The notes under the pieces: model-generated | What the model was told of the DNA's origin: nothing | Seen by the model: the letters and a program-made list of their open reading frames with translations, nothing else | Databases searched by the model: none | Source: CAXSEF01 sp050955025 | GTDB lineage: Bacteria > Pseudomonadota > Alphaproteobacteria > Acetobacterales > Acetobacteraceae | Assembly: GCA_050955025.1 (NCBI GenBank) | Contig: JBPBQX010000138.1 | Span: 1-5,979, forward strand | Direction of reading: 5' to 3' | Length of the DNA: 5,979 nt | Shown here: piece by piece, positions 5,209 through 5,979 of the stretch | Layout of the letters: each line of letters begins with the position of its first letter | How positions within the stretch are numbered: the first letter of the stretch is position 1 | Position numbers and translations under genes: made by a program

Positions 5209-5967
5209 ATGGACGACACCGCGCTGCTCTCCCTCGCCGCCGACCTGGCCCACCGCGCGGCGGCGGTCATCATGACCATCCGCGCCCGCGGCTTCGAGAC
5301 CGAGACCAAGCCCGACGCCTCCCCCGTGACGGAAGCCGACCACGCCGCAGAGGCCGTCATCCTCGCCGGCCTGCGCGCGGCCACCCCCGACATCCCCGTC
5401 GTCGCCGAGGAGGAGATCGCCGCCGGCCACGACCCCCAGTACGGCGCGGTGTTCTGGCTCGTCGACCCGATCGACGGCACGCGCGAGTTCGCCGCCATGC
5501 GCGAGGACTTCACCGTCAACATCGGCCTGGTGCGCGACGGCCGCGTCGTGCTCGGCGTGGTCGGGCTGCCCGCGCACGGCGAGATGTTCGGCGGCATCGT
5601 CGGCCGCGGCGCCTGGAAGCGCAACGGCGCCGGCGAGCGCCCGATCCGCGTGCGCGCCGTCCCCGCCGCCGGCCTCGACGTGCTGGCCTCGCGCCACTAC
5701 GCCGACGACCCGCGGCTCGGCGCGTTCCTCGCCGGGCGGCCCGTCGCCTCGGTGCGCAACATCGGCTCGGCCGTGAAGTTCGTGCGCGTCGCCGAGGGGG
5801 TCGCGGACCTCTACCCCAGGCTCGGGCGCACCATGGAGTGGGACACGGCGGCGCCCCAGGCGGTGCTGGAGGCGGCGGGCGGGCACGTCCGGACCATGGA
5901 CGGGGCGGCGCTGCTCTACGGCAAGCCGGGGTGGGAGAACCCGCACTTCCTGTGCACCGGGGCCTGA
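5209..5967 (+). CDS. cysQ: 3'(2'),5'-bisphosphate nucleotidase, inositol monophosphatase superfamily
   Basis: This is a Mg2+-dependent phosphatase, expected to convert adenosine 3',5'-bisphosphate (PAP) to AMP and so recycle the by-product of sulfate assimilation. From the ATG at 5209 the product is 252 residues, close to E. coli CysQ (about 246). Superfamily motifs run in order: K34 and SPVTEADHAAE (38-48), VVAEEE (64-69, metal ligand Glu), DPIDGT (86-91, metal-binding Asp pair), GSAVKFVRVAEGVADLYPR (186-204), and the C-terminal WDTAAPQAVLEAAGG (211-225, metal-binding Asp). YPR followed by WDTAA is typical of CysQ rather than SuhB-type inositol phosphatases, though another 3'-phosphonucleotide or sugar-phosphate substrate cannot be excluded. 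No Shine-Dalgarno is obvious before the ATG; the start is chosen by alignment with family length. It is divergent from pepA, with no sulfate-assimilation neighbours in view. Confidence 0.93.
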   Translation: MDDTALLSLAADLAHRAAAVIMTIRARGFETETKPDASPVTEADHAAEAVILAGLRAATPDIPVVAEEEIAAGHDPQYGAVFWLVDPIDGTREFAAMREDFTVNIGLVRDGRVVLGVVGLPAHGEMFGGIVGRGAWKRNGAGERPIRVRAVPAAGLDVLASRHYADDPRLGAFLAGRPVASVRNIGSAVKFVRVAEGVADLYPRLGRTMEWDTAAPQAVLEAAGGHVRTMDGAALLYGKPGWENPHFLCTGA

Positions 5968-5979
5968 AGCAAGGAAGCA
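5966..5979. repeat. Possible beginning of a further palindromic element (cut by window edge)
   Basis: Directly after the cysQ stop the sequence GAAGCAAGGAAGCA resembles the flanks of the other elements: GAAGCAAGG at 1703-1711, GCAAGGAAGG at 3484-3493, and the reverse complement of CCTTGCTTCC at 2987-2996. Only 14 bases are visible, so this is a weak call made from the shared terminal motif and the position immediately after a gene end. Confidence 0.3.

Noticed and set aside
5076..5624. Upstream extension of the pepA frame
   Set aside because: It lies antisense to cysQ and shows no aminopeptidase-like sequence before MLEIDYDLPALPAGG. The ATG at 5075 gives the usual family length.
4435..5946. 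Minus-strand 503-codon open frame overlapping pepA and antisense to cysQ
   Set aside because: Both overlapped genes have complete family motifs in their own frames. This frame yields only Arg/Gly/Ala/His-rich sequence.

Overview
The window is very GC-rich DNA. Its codons strongly favour G or C in third position, and long spurious open frames occur on both strands. The gene content (pepA next to holC, an alphaproteobacterial-looking HolC C-terminus, a CysQ) and the AT-rich 'cttctttttcttcagaaaaag' palindromes set in a GC-rich background suggest an alphaproteobacterium, plausibly Acetobacteraceae/Rhodospirillales. That placement is inference from sequence style. No 16S or other taxonomic marker is present.

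Layout from left to right. Positions 1-541 (+) hold the C-terminal part of a membrane protein whose start lies outside the window. It converges on a block of four minus-strand genes. Read in their own direction these are pepA (leucyl aminopeptidase, 5075-3603), holC (DNA polymerase III chi subunit, 3468-3010), a family-2 polyprenol-phosphate-type glycosyltransferase (2852-1899) and an OafA-like membrane acyltransferase (about 1695-613). A 133-bp divergent spacer separates pepA from cysQ (5209-5967, +), a 3'(2'),5'-bisphosphate nucleotidase/inositol-phosphatase family enzyme.

Functionally, pepA-holC is a housekeeping pair whose adjacency is also known from E. coli. The glycosyltransferase and acyltransferase form a surface-polysaccharide decoration pair: a lipid-linked sugar donor and an O-acyl transfer. 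The partial membrane protein at the left could belong to the same cell-envelope theme, but this is not demonstrated. CysQ recycles PAP/PAPS-type nucleotides and is probably unrelated in function.

The most unusual content lies between genes. All three spacers within the minus-strand block are filled almost end to end by composite palindromic elements. Two are copies of one GC-rich family (type A, 1708-1876 and 3490-3604) sharing a 47-nt segment with one mismatch. One is an AT-rich family (type B, about 2855-2999) built as a large imperfect inverted repeat whose arms each contain their own hairpin. The elements butt directly against gene ends. Type A copy 2 overlaps the pepA stop codon, type B ends a few bases before the glycosyltransferase start, and type A copy 1 sits where the acyltransferase start codon should be. 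That gene has no ordinary start codon upstream of its conserved N-terminal motif outside the repeat. A possible further element begins at the right edge of the window. I found no RNA genes, CRISPR array, transposase gene or prophage gene.
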